From assembly GCA_000969725.1 (NCBI GenBank), contig JXSR01S033677.1: 51,258 nucleotides of DNA. One strand, 5' to 3'. Position numbers and translations under genes: made by a program. Shown one piece after another: positions 10,101 through 22,100 of this stretch. Within the stretch, counting starts at the first letter, position 1. Each line of letters starts with the position of its first letter. The stretch is from Ophiothrix spiculata. Taxonomy: Eukaryota; Echinodermata; Ophiuroidea; Amphilepidida; Ophiotrichidae. A model generated the notes under the pieces. That model made no database searches. It had not been told where the DNA came from and worked only from the letters and a program-made list of their open reading frames with translations.

Positions 10101-13100
10101 GCATTTGGGTCCCTTCGCCAACTTTTATACTCCTTTGCTATGTACAGTTTCTTTTTAAAAATAGCATTCTTGGGCAATTTTAAGACATGGAGATTTTATT
10201 TTGAGTTTTTCACTTCAAATAGAGGCTGAGCTCAAGTTTATTTGGATTGAATTTGAATTTGACCCGGTATAAAGCTGAATCAAAGCAACAGTGTCATTCA
10301 GCTGCCAAGCGGAATTGACGGTTACAGGTAACCATAAATTCTGAGATGGACAATTTTGTCTCTAATTTCAGCATTTCTTTGTTTTTGAGAAAAAACAATC
10401 ACAGTGGTAAGTTTCAAAATGGGATCATGGGCAATCCCTTAAATGGGTTTGTTATCTGTAACAATGTGTTTACATGAGCAAAAGCAAAGAAGCCCTCTTT
10501 TACCTTAGCTCGTAGACGACGATAGACTATCACCTACTTTGATCGTTCTATTGTTGATTAAGACCAAATCAATACTTTTGTCATTTATAATTGTGATGAC
10601 CCACCCCGAAAAGGGGGACTTTGGGACAGAACACTTTTAAAGATACAGGTGAAAATAGACAGCAAAAAACAGAGAAAATAATAAGAATTTCCTTCAGATT
10701 TTCTGTTGTTTAATTTGACTGCCTTGATCAAATTCAAAAAGTAAGGTGTCATTTTTAAGTTTAGAAAATGCTGCAACAGATGAAATGAAAAATTCAAAAT
10801 TGATATCATCTGCAAAGTCCCTCCTTTCGGGGTGAGCCATTTTATAAACTATTGTAGTAGGCCTAACCAACGTTGGCGCTAGAAAATAATTTAAGGGGTC
10901 CACTGGACCCTTTAAACATCCCAATTTTCAAATTTAAGGGGTCTGATGGAATTTCAAGGGATCCGACGGACCCTTTAACCCCCCTTTTTTTTCAAATTTA
11001 AGGGGTCCAATTTGAATTTTAAGGGTTTTAGAAGATTTTTTACCATCCTGCTAAGTATTTATTATAATTTAACAAATTTTAAAGGAGTCCACTTCAGAAT
11101 GTACCATTTTGCAGTCAATTTTATTGCGTCCAATTGGACCCTTTACACTAAAGCTTTTTCCAAATCAAAGGGTTTTTTTCATAAAAAACGCGTCAAAAAC
11201 GCGATCTAGCGCGAACGTTGGGCCTAACTAAACTTCTGTTTTTAAATTAGATATTTTACAACCGAGAAAGCTAAAGTAACATTGTGTATCAAAATCATAA
11301 GGTTAATGAGCAGTATGACACATCAGACTCCAGTTCAGTGTCTGTAATTGTCACTTAATTTTTGCCTTCCTTGAGTCTAGCATACTAAATTCAATTCAGA
11401 TGACACTGGTACACTACTTCTGTGGCAAAGTGGGTTGGTAAAGGCTTAGTTACACTTCGTCATTTTTGTAGTCATTTTCATTCAGAATTTTTCTCATGGG
11501 GTTGCATTTTCACCACTATGTTCAATTTTCATTCGGAATTTTCATTTTATTTTTTTCTCTTGGTGTAAAATTTTTGCCATGGAGTAATATGTTTGACCAT
11601 TTATCAAAATGTTCATGATGGTGAAATATTTTCGCATCATGGCACATTTTGCAATGATCACTCATCTGTAGCATTTTGATAATTCATAGCTCTTTACTTT
11701 CTTTGGTAATCGTTGTTGTCAAACAATACCATAATTACCTTGGTCTTTTCAATATAATCTGAAATCTGTCCTTGCCAGGTACGATGGATTTTATTCTGAA
11801 GAAAAGATTTGCTTACTGCTTCATATTTCTCCAATGAGAAACATTTTCATTTGGAATGTTTGTCACTGTCTTGATTTTTTATCATTCTAATTAGAGTTTT
11901 AGCGGATTATTCCGATTGATAATATTGTCTTGGAACTCGAGGTCAATATGCATTCAGTTGTCTGGATTTTACAATTGGTAAAAATGACGAAGTCTATCTG
12001 GCGCTTAAAGTGCTGTGATTGAAGGTGAATTCTAGCTATAATTTGTATAAATGTAAAATTCAAAACTCTTTCAGGACTATCATTTCCTTTTATGTTGGTG
12101 TTTTGCAAGCAAAAAGGTTACCTACCTTTTATTTGCAGGAGCCAACACACTTCAGCTCTTAGAGAATCTCAATGATATACAGGAAATAAGTCCTTGTTAC
12201 AAAAAAAGGAAGAATGTAATTGCCAGTTTAGTAGATTATAAATATTACTACATGTAGGCCTAGTTCTATTTTGTGTCCTGTCATATCTAAAGGTACCTTC
12301 CAGGTCCCAAAATGAAAATTGATTTTTTTGGTCTCATCTGATAGATTATTTTATTTAAGCTTTATAATGACACCTTGCTTTTGGTTATTAGATGTCCGGT
12401 TGCAAAGTTACATCCAAATTGGTAAAAGGCATTATAGTTCTGAGAAAATCAAATTGAAAGTTTCTGTACTGGTAAAACTAGAATGGGGAACAGATTTTTA
12501 TCTCGCTTTTTAAAACATTTGTCCTATGTTTTCGATGTTGGAACCTTTTTTAAATGTGATAGAATGCACTTGAAAGGTAATGTTTCAGATGAAATTAGAG
12601 AAGTTTGACCGTGATGTGATTTTTGACTATGCTCAGCTTCAATGGCCTGTATCTTGTAATTTACTATGCCGACCTTAAGGTACCTTAACCCTTACCCTCC
12701 TACATACTATAAAGTACTACAGTTAGAAATCAAGAATTAGCCTAAGTCCGAATACGTCACAGACGACGGATATAAATGGTCAGGAAATTGCTGCCCGGGC
12801 AGGCCACGCTCGGTGGCTTGGCATAGGTGGACATTGGAACAGGATAGCGGGGGTCGGGGTTTCGAATCCCAGGGGGAACCCGAAATTTTTTCATGACGTA
12901 TTTGGACTTAGACTGTATTTAAGCGTGCGAGAGTAAGGGTTAAGATATGACGGGTCACATTTATTAACACTTCAGGCATTTTATTTTGGTCATTCACTAC
13001 AATTTTTATGTTTTTTTGTTGCATGCTAGAATCATTCACTAGATTTTTTTGCAAATTAATAGTTTGCTGTTTTCTTCTAGCATGCATGTTTGCATTCCAT

Positions 13101-16100
13101 CATTTTATTTATGATCATCTAGTTTAGTGTATTCTTTTAGCATCAACAATATATAAGAAACCACCATTTTAGTACATTTTGTGTTTATTTACAATATATA
13201 GAAAAAGCCATTTTTATATTTTTAAGCAAGCACACACCTAATAGAAGGAACCGTTTTTGTGCATTTATCCAAGCATCCACATTTAGTATCCATCTGATGC
13301 ATGTTGCACCATATTATTTTAGCTGCACTGTCTTTAAGTTTGTGTGTCTCTCTACATCCAATAAAACCTTAATCAATTTTGGTTATCAACAACTCAACTC
13401 ACTCTTTCACAGAGACAAAGAAAGACACAAGCCGCCAAGAAGCGACGGGGACCATCCAGGGACTTGGACTCCTCAACAGATTCCTCCTCTTCCTCGTCCT
13501 CCTATACATCGTTATCATCAGCGAGATCATCAGCTTCTGGGAAGAGCAGAGCTTCAGCATCAGCGAGGAGCAGCGCGGGAAGCAATGATGAAGAAGAGTC
13601 TCCATCTAAGATACAAAGAACAGAGGTCGAAGAAACGGAAGAAAAAACGGAAGGTGATGCGATTAGTGAACAGCACCAGCAGGAGGAGGAGCCGCCGCCA
13701 ATGTTAGCAGGTGATGAGAGAGCTGTCCAGCAGCAGCAGGAGGAGCCGCCGCCAATGTTAGCAGGTGATGAGAGAGCTGTCCTGTTGAAAGACCCTTTCT
13801 GGCATCAGCTAGAAAAGGGTCTTATCTCTTTCTCTGGTAAGTACTGAAGTTGATTACCATGGCAGTTTCTACTAAGGCTATATATAGACCACTCCAATAA
13901 TTGGTGTATTTACGCCGCTGAGGTATATTGGCACTAATAACCAGACCAAGTATTATATAGTATCAGTGATACCATACTTATTCTCGTTATGAGTGCCGAT
14001 ATCCCTCAGTGGTAAAAATATGCCAATTATAGGAATGGTCTGTAGACTAATCAAATGTCACACAAGTCAGTGTCTGCCATTACTGGGGACCATCGGTTTG
14101 ATGCAACCTAACTTGGTGCACAGTTAAATGTGAATTTCAAATCAAATTCCATTAGAACAGTGATAGAAGACAGATCTTTCACACTTTTAATTCCTATTTA
14201 CAACCTGCCACTCCAATTGCATCTCTGACAAGTGCATATGTTTTGACATGTACATGTAACTAGGGATGCTGGTGGGACAAATATCAAAATATCGAGACGA
14301 TATTTTATTGTCCCGAAATTACTGTCCCATAAATTTTTAGTCAAAATCAGCCAATTTTAGCACAAGTATCAAGGTTTTATATCGATTTTTGGCTGAAAAT
14401 AGCAAAAAAATTTGCGCGCATATACATCGGGACGAATCATGAATTTTTGGACGGTAAATGTGTTTGCCCCCCTTGACTTACATGCCTTTGTACAGCCCTG
14501 CATGTAGCCTAACATAAAAGAGGTTCTCCCAACACACTTAGTCAATTCCAGATCAAAATTAAAAATCAAAAGGAAAATATATAATACAGTGTTGAATGTG
14601 ATTGAAGCACTTTCTTTAAAAAGCTGTCTCCTAAGTTCCATTAGGGCAGTAGTATCATACTTTCCCAGGGACCTTACCCCACTCTTCAGGATAATGTTTT
14701 ATAGTCTTGAAATAATTCCACTTTCACAATCAGGTGGACTTTACATACACATTTTGATCAAGTTTGCAATTTATTCTCATCTGGGAATAAAACTTTCGTA
14801 TCTATCAATTAAAGCTTATCATCTTGGTTTTTGCGCAGAAATGTTTGATATCAACTAAATTAATTGTTAACGGTCATCAGCAGATAGTATGTGAGTGTTA
14901 TTAAGTGACTTACGATCATCTTTTCTTGACATTGACCCATTATACGCAATGTTGCCAGAAAATCACGCTTTTGACAGTTCATAACCCTATCCGAAGTTAA
15001 CCCTAACTGACCATAAGAGATTTTTCATCTGTATTTTTGCCTGGATTCAAACCCAAGACCTATGGTTTTCCAATGCCATCTGTAGGCCACAACTTACTAA
15101 CCATGTCATTGCAAAGGTAGCGATTTGGTCCCAGTATATAACCCCTGTCTATGATGTACCGTATTCGTTCCAATTGGCGCCCATGCTCCAATAAGCGCCC
15201 ACCCTCGACTTTTTGAATTCTAAAAATAGAGAATAAATAAGCGCCCATGCAAATTTTGAAGTCCGGAAGTGCCACATCGTATTTTATTGAAGTTTCAAAC
15301 ATCAAAATTGGCACCTACATTTGTAACTGAACAAAGAATTGCAAGTCACGCTATCGTAAGGCCAAATAAGAATAGTAATACTAATTGTTATAAATGGTAC
15401 AATAATATACAAAATTTAGTCTTCTATTAAAATAAAAACAACTACAATTACGCAACTTGCCGAATAATAAAGCGAAGTGATTTTATCAATGAAAACGTTG
15501 TTTCGTGTGAAGCCGAAGGGTATTACGTCATTAATTATGCTGGCGTAGTTATTTCAATCTTCAAAAAACAAGACAATAAAAAGTGTGAACAATGCTAAAA
15601 AAATGATACTAAACAAGATATAATGAAATTATGGTTGTTACTTTTATTTTATTTCTGAAAAAACAACATTTTGGAAAACTTTTGTTAATATAAACCGTTT
15701 TATTGAGGAACTATTTTTATCAAAATTTCCAATTGCGTGATTTGCCCGATGATTTGCCAAAACAAGGGATTTCCCCTGACCTCTGCACGTGGCAATGTAT
15801 ATGGCGCACGGACAATTCTTTGGAGGAGAAATTACACCGGAAATCACACATTATTATTGTGGTTTACGAAAAGAAAATGGAGTATTTGAACACATGTTAT
15901 GTTGGACTATATATTCATGTACTCTGGAAAGAAGTTTGGTCAACATTTATTCAGAAAGCGTGACACTAGAGCAATTTTCTTACGGCAAGATTTTACAAAT
16001 TTTGTGTACAGTATATTGCATCTCTACTCACTGTTCACTTAAAATAGGCCTACAGGTTGAAAAAAAAATTGCGCGATAGAAAAATAACCGCCCACCCAAA

Positions 16101-19100
16101 ACGACTTTGTTAAGCGCCCTGGGCGCTTATTGGATCGAATACGGTACTTGAACTTTACACATTTTTCGCAATTTCAGTAATGAGATTCTGTGAGACTTGA
16201 GTCAGTTTGGGTTATGAGACAAGATATTGCCATGTTCTTTCTTGATGAAACAGACATTAAACATATTTAACCAAATGTGCTTGTTTGCCTCACCAGGTAC
16301 TGATATGTACTCAAAAGTAAAGAGCAGAAGGGCCACTTTAGATGCCAAAAAAGAACAGGAAGAACAAGAGGAGAAGGAGAAATCAAAAGAACGGAGGCAC
16401 CAGAAAAAAGCCAAAAAAGACAGAAGAGGACGCAAACCAAAAGATCACAAAAAGGATAAGAAATCAAAAAAGAAAAAGGGCATTGATCTTGATCTATTTG
16501 GTTCGTTAGAAAGTGCCACACAGAAAACTCTTAGTATGAGCCCAAGTGTTCTGGACAGGTCAGAAAACACGGCCAATTTGTTCCGGTCCTCTTCGATAGC
16601 AAATAGCGAAGAGATCTTAACTGTTGCAAAGATAGAAGAGAAAAGTAGACTGAGCTCATCTCCAAGTCAAGTGCAATCCTCTGCAGGCAGTAAATCTCCT
16701 ACTGGGAGCACTAGTAGTAGTAGTGATAGCAGTAGCAGTTCCAGTAGTAGTACCAGCAGCAGTAGTAGTAGTACTGTCATGATGTCTGGAAGCGACGGTG
16801 ACGGCACTTCAGGGACTGGGCAGCAGCCTTTACTGACTGCCAAATTGGCTGAGGCTAGTCTAAGGGACCAAGATGAGTCAACAACTCATGATGAGCCCAA
16901 ATCTGATATAGAATCTGAAATACAGAGAGAAACTGGGTTTTCAATTAAAGATTTAGAAAGGTTATCATCACAGGGTTCTACCAGCACAACGCAGCAAGAA
17001 TCTGCTGAAGTTGGTGGTGGTATTGAACACAAGGTATCTGATTGGAGCATAGAAAGGGTGTTAAGCTCGCCAGATATACAACAGGACCAAAGTAGAGTTG
17101 CTGAGACAAGCAATCTACACCTTGAAACCAGTGTAACATTGCAACAGAGTAGTGAGCCCAAGTCTTTGCCCACAAGCCCTGTTGGACAGATTGCACCTTC
17201 TCACATATCACATGTGGAGTCACAGCAGCACCAAATGGAGATGGTCAGGCCACCTGCAATGAGCCCTCAACAACATGCTCAGATGGTGCCCCAGCATGAG
17301 CAGTATCATAGGTCAGCATCGTATCCAGGCATGTCACCTCAACCACACATGTCTCCATTACATCAACAAATGTCGCCACAATTAGTATCGCCGCAACAAG
17401 CATCGCCTCATCATCCTTTGTTCCCTCAGCAACAAGTGTTGCCCCAAGTGATGGCACCACAGCAAATGCCGCCCCAGGTGATGCCACCACAGCAGATGTC
17501 GCCACAGCTGGCGTCGCCATACCAGCAAATGCCCCCACAGGGTATGATCCCTCAGATGTCTCCTCACCATCAGCAGATGTCTCCCACGTTGCCATATCCT
17601 ATTCAGCATCACCAGCATCAAGCTGATAATAGAATGATGAGCATAAATCAGGTAAGAAGCAGGGGTCCAAACAACATTTTGCATGCTTCTATATTCTCCT
17701 ATACACCTCTCTACATCTCTGATATCAGACCATGGGTATTTTATTGAAACTCTTGAGTTTCACACTTCTGTATCGTCAGGTACTATTATTATAATACAAA
17801 GATTTTATATATGTTACCAATTCTTAAAATATAATAAACCTCTGTATATCACAGGGTTCATAGCAGTCATTGAAATCTATGAAAAGTCATTTGGGTCATT
17901 AAAATCATTGAAAAGTCTTTAAATTTTGTATAAAGTCTTTGAATTAAAATGTATGCTGAATGATTGTTAGAGCAGCATTTCCAATTTTGTGAGAATAATT
18001 CTGGATTTCCAAGTTTCAAAAAGTCAGAAAATTGAATATTCTGATTTCCCGAATTTGAAATTGAAAATAAATGTTTAAAAATAAATCACCATTCGTCGAA
18101 TTAATAAACGTGGAAGCCTGTAATAAATGTGATAAAGTCTCTGCAAAAATGTCTTTGAAAAGTCTTTGGAAAGATGATTTAAAAGTCATTAAAAGTATTT
18201 GAATTCAGTCTGGTCTTGGCACTATGATTCTATGAACCCTGTGTAATCAGTGGTGCACATCTTTAGATAACCAAGTGCTGTATATCAGTAGTACACATTT
18301 TATATTATAACCACTGTATAGCAGTAGTGGGCATTTTATATTCTGCATGTTTGGTTAACAGGGTTGTCACTACGCTGGCCAGCGCCGGACGATACTGCTG
18401 AACGCCACAGAGCTAAGAGAAAATAAACACTGTTGACGATAAACATGCATAAAAATCACTTTATATTATTATTATTCTTGATATTTGACATTGAAACACG
18501 CATGCTGGAACCTCGAGGTTTACTCAGCATTATAATAATTTATGCATGACGTATTATCAGAAATCCCAGGAATATCCCCAATAAAGCGTTCAAGCTGATG
18601 TGCAATGCATCATAGGTCAAGACTGACATCGACATTTCTTGTAGAAACTAAGAAATATGTTTCTCAAATCTTTCCCAAAACGATATAAAATTTTCAGAAA
18701 ACGATGGAATTGCTTGGAAGTTTTTTACCTAAATTACAATTGTGGAATTTTATTAAATATTTATCTACTGATATAATTTTTTCTCACAAGAAAAAACCCA
18801 ATTTTTTAACACATGAAAATATATAAAAAAGGCACCAACCATAGCTTAAAATTTGTAGTATGTGAGCCATTTTTGATACACGAAATAGTGTCATTTTAGG
18901 GTCAAATTTTCAAAATTTTCCAATTTCTTAGATGGCACATCCCCCCCTCAGGCTCCTCCCCGTTCCAGCCGGCACTCAAATTTTCTGGTGACAACCCTGT
19001 TGGTTGAACACATTGTATCAATTCTTATATTATTGACAATATACTATATCATCAATCCGATCTTTTTAAAGGAACATGGTCTGATTTCCAAAATTTAGTT

Positions 19101-22100
19101 TTCAGTTCCATACGAAAGATATATATGCTAAGGGGCTGCATCAAAGTCAACCCCGCCACTTGGCGGTTGTCATAATTTGACTTTCACCCAAATTTCACTC
19201 AAATTGGTCCAACCAGGTTGATTTCATCAGCAATTAGGTATTTCATGTCTGCATAACTTTGCTGTGTAAATTTTCTTATGGCTGCCATGATTAGACACAT
19301 TTCACAAACGGAACATGTTACAGCCAGCAATATTATGAAACACCATGCTCAAAATGTTTAAAAAGTCAAGAAATCGAACCAAGTTCCTTCAACCATTACA
19401 ATTTATACCATAAAACAAAATACCTGTACATTTATAACCTTATCAAAATGTGTGAACGTGTATACTCTCATTCATTTGGGTTGATAACAAATACATGTAA
19501 GCACAAACTAAATCCCGGGGGGGGGGGGGTACTCAGATTTCGGTTGGGTACGGACGCGCGGCCGGAGTTTTCGACTACCACCTGTTTTGTAAACCCGAGG
19601 AAGCGAAAAAATGCTACCCATATGTAAACCAAGTTGGCTTAAAAACAACTGTTTCTAGGCTGTTCAATTCATTTTTACAATGTAAATTGCACTTTAGAAG
19701 CCCAATTTGGCAACCGATAGGTAAACCAAAGGATAAATTTGTCAAAAATGGTCAGTTTTGAAAAATGCAACGGTTATGTAAACTATTTTTCCAATTTTTG
19801 AGGGGCCTTTGGTAAACCTGGGAGGTTAAAAATGCAACCGTTCTTGGCCGCGCGTCCGTACACCCACCTTTCCACTAAGTACCCCCCCCCCCACCGGGAC
19901 TAAATCATGACCACCAGAATCAGTGAGTATATTGTTCTGATTGTTATGATTTAATTTATACTTCTTTATTTCTTATCAAAACATGGCTCCGTACTTTTAA
20001 ATCTGATTGCAAAATCAAAATCAAAATGATTTTTATAGGTCTAGATGATTTCTTAGATATGTTGTTGCCATGTCTTAGTAGATGCTTAACTGGGATTATC
20101 CAGTGATTGGGTTCCCCAATGACCTTAAACCTGTGGTGCGAAAGCTTTTTTGCAACTTTGGTGTGATAATATGGTCCCGATTTTTAAGTCAAACATGCTT
20201 TAGGAGCATTTTTTAATCAAACATGCTCCTTGAGCATATTATTTCAATTAGGCCAAACAAAATTCATTCTTTGTCTCACGTCACTTCTGACATAATGGAA
20301 TGAGGCTTTTTTTTAAATTGATTATTTGTCCCATGTCACTTCTGACATCAAAAATTCAATGCAGATTTTTTTTTAAAGTAAATTCAGCTCGTCTTGGTCC
20401 ACTGGTCGGCTGATACATCAATCTATTTATACAGCCTGTTGTAATATCATTAGCCATGCTAGCTTCACGTTGTACGGTGGAGATATAAACCAAATACTTA
20501 GGAGATTTATTTGCATTTTGTATATTTCTTAGACTTGCAACACAGTCGTTTTCAGAAAAAATTCAGAATAACAAGATTTAAAAAAAAATTGCGAAATTCA
20601 AAAATTCAATGCAGGAATTGAACAATAAATTTTTCAATGTGCGCGGGCGATGCGAGACAAAGAATTAATTTTGTTTGGCCTTGTTTAAGTGTAAGTCCAT
20701 ATTATACAGGACCTATTATCAGGCCAAAATTGCACCGAAGCTAGTGTATCTAATATGAGTCAATACACAAGCAGCCATTAGCCAAGAAAATGTGATGCAC
20801 CAGAACTATAGGTGCGTTTTCTCCATTTCCAGTTAGGGCTATAATCTGATTTGTTTGATGCCACAACACACACACTTAACAAAATTGGATTCATAGGATT
20901 CATGTTAAATATATATATTTATAAAGGTTTCTACATCAGGGACATTTTAATTATCAATATCATGCGATTGTTAGAATTTTGTCCTGGTGGCTATCACATT
21001 GTTTTAGCACGTTGGCACCAAATTTGCAATTTTAAATGATACTTAAAAGTCTAAGTTCAAACACATGTAATACACAAAAGCAAAAGATGACAAGGTACTT
21101 TGAATTTTAATATCATTCTATCATAATTTCATATCCATGGATACAAAATGTGTTATGTTTTGTAGGCATTAAAAACATGCATTAATTACTTCAGCTTAGG
21201 GAAAATGGGATTATCAAAACAAAGGTTGAGTTTCAATGTACTTCTGCTTCCCCCAGACAAAGAAAGCTGTTATTTTTATAACATTGTCATGTTTTTTGTT
21301 GGAAATACCCATTTTGTGGTTTTTAGTTACATAGTGATCAGAAGTGTGGTTGCATTGTTATCAGTTGTGATAAAGGAAATGTAGTATTTGGCACAAGTTC
21401 AACATCAGGCAAAAACGCTGAATAGGCCAACAACTTGAGTTCAATGATTTTGGTTAATTGTTGGAAATTTAAATTGGATCACTGACCTTGTATTGTATTT
21501 AGCACAAATAGAAATACCAGAATAGAATTTGGTATTATATTTGTGCAATTAATGTAAATATTTTCTATTTATTTAGGAACAAAGTGTATAATTGGTTCTG
21601 GGGTTAAGAATTTACAACCATTGGTCAGTACGGGTCAACCATGTCCACTGATTGTCAGCACTGATTGCTTTTTAAAGATCTTGGCCGATTTCACTAACAT
21701 CTAGTGGTGGTCGCTAAAAAGCAAGTATTTTTAACAATTTAGCGATCATTTTTAAAGTTAGCGATCAAAACTGGGTTAGCGTCCATCGCTAAATGTTAGT
21801 GAAATCGGCCCCTGAACTAGTACAAGTAGGCCTATAGCCAAGTGAAATATAGCACATGTTTTTTGGTCCTCCTCTGGTTTTAAACACTGGGCTGATTTGA
21901 TATGTTTTTAGGTACAAAATAATAACTAGTTTCAATTTTGAGTTACTTCATTATTTTAATCAATAAAGGTTTCAAATGGATGAAGAAGGATTCCATATTC
22001 CGCTAAGAAATAACATAAAAGTGTACTGGTTTTCAAGGTTTGAAATTTGATCATACTTAAATTGCATAATTTGTTGGGAAACAAACCGTGCTTCAAAGCG

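Larger units (their letters stand above)
7101..13412. other. intron after exon 1 (6.3 kb)
   Basis: Holds foldbacks at 8079-8215, 8333-8370 and 9194-9258, MITEs at 10593-10840 and 10868-11220, and the tRNA-like element at 12689-12939. Between 7200 and 7640 there are many gcgagc/ctcgcc and ggcctgctcacct-like short repeats. I see nothing recognisable in 9260-10590 or 11230-12680. Confidence 0.7.
13837..16296. other. intron after exon 2 (2.5 kb)
   Basis: Contains a foldback at 13886-14041 and the mariner-type element at 15159-16144. The latter may itself sit inside an older element, because ataaccctaactgacc-like sequence near 14982-15025 is loosely inverted near 16170-16220. Nothing else is recognised in 14050-14970. 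Confidence 0.65.

Noticed and set aside
12800-12890. tRNA gene
   Set aside because: A B-box-like string is present but the cloverleaf does not close, and the same core recurs as a dispersed repeat.
15703-16079. Transposase fragment inside 15159-16144
   Set aside because: Short overlapping frames with no catalytic DDE-type pattern visible.
16886-17684. Several minus-strand open frames of 80-116 codons opposite exon 3
   Set aside because: They mirror the repetitive MSPQ and Ser codons of the + strand exon.
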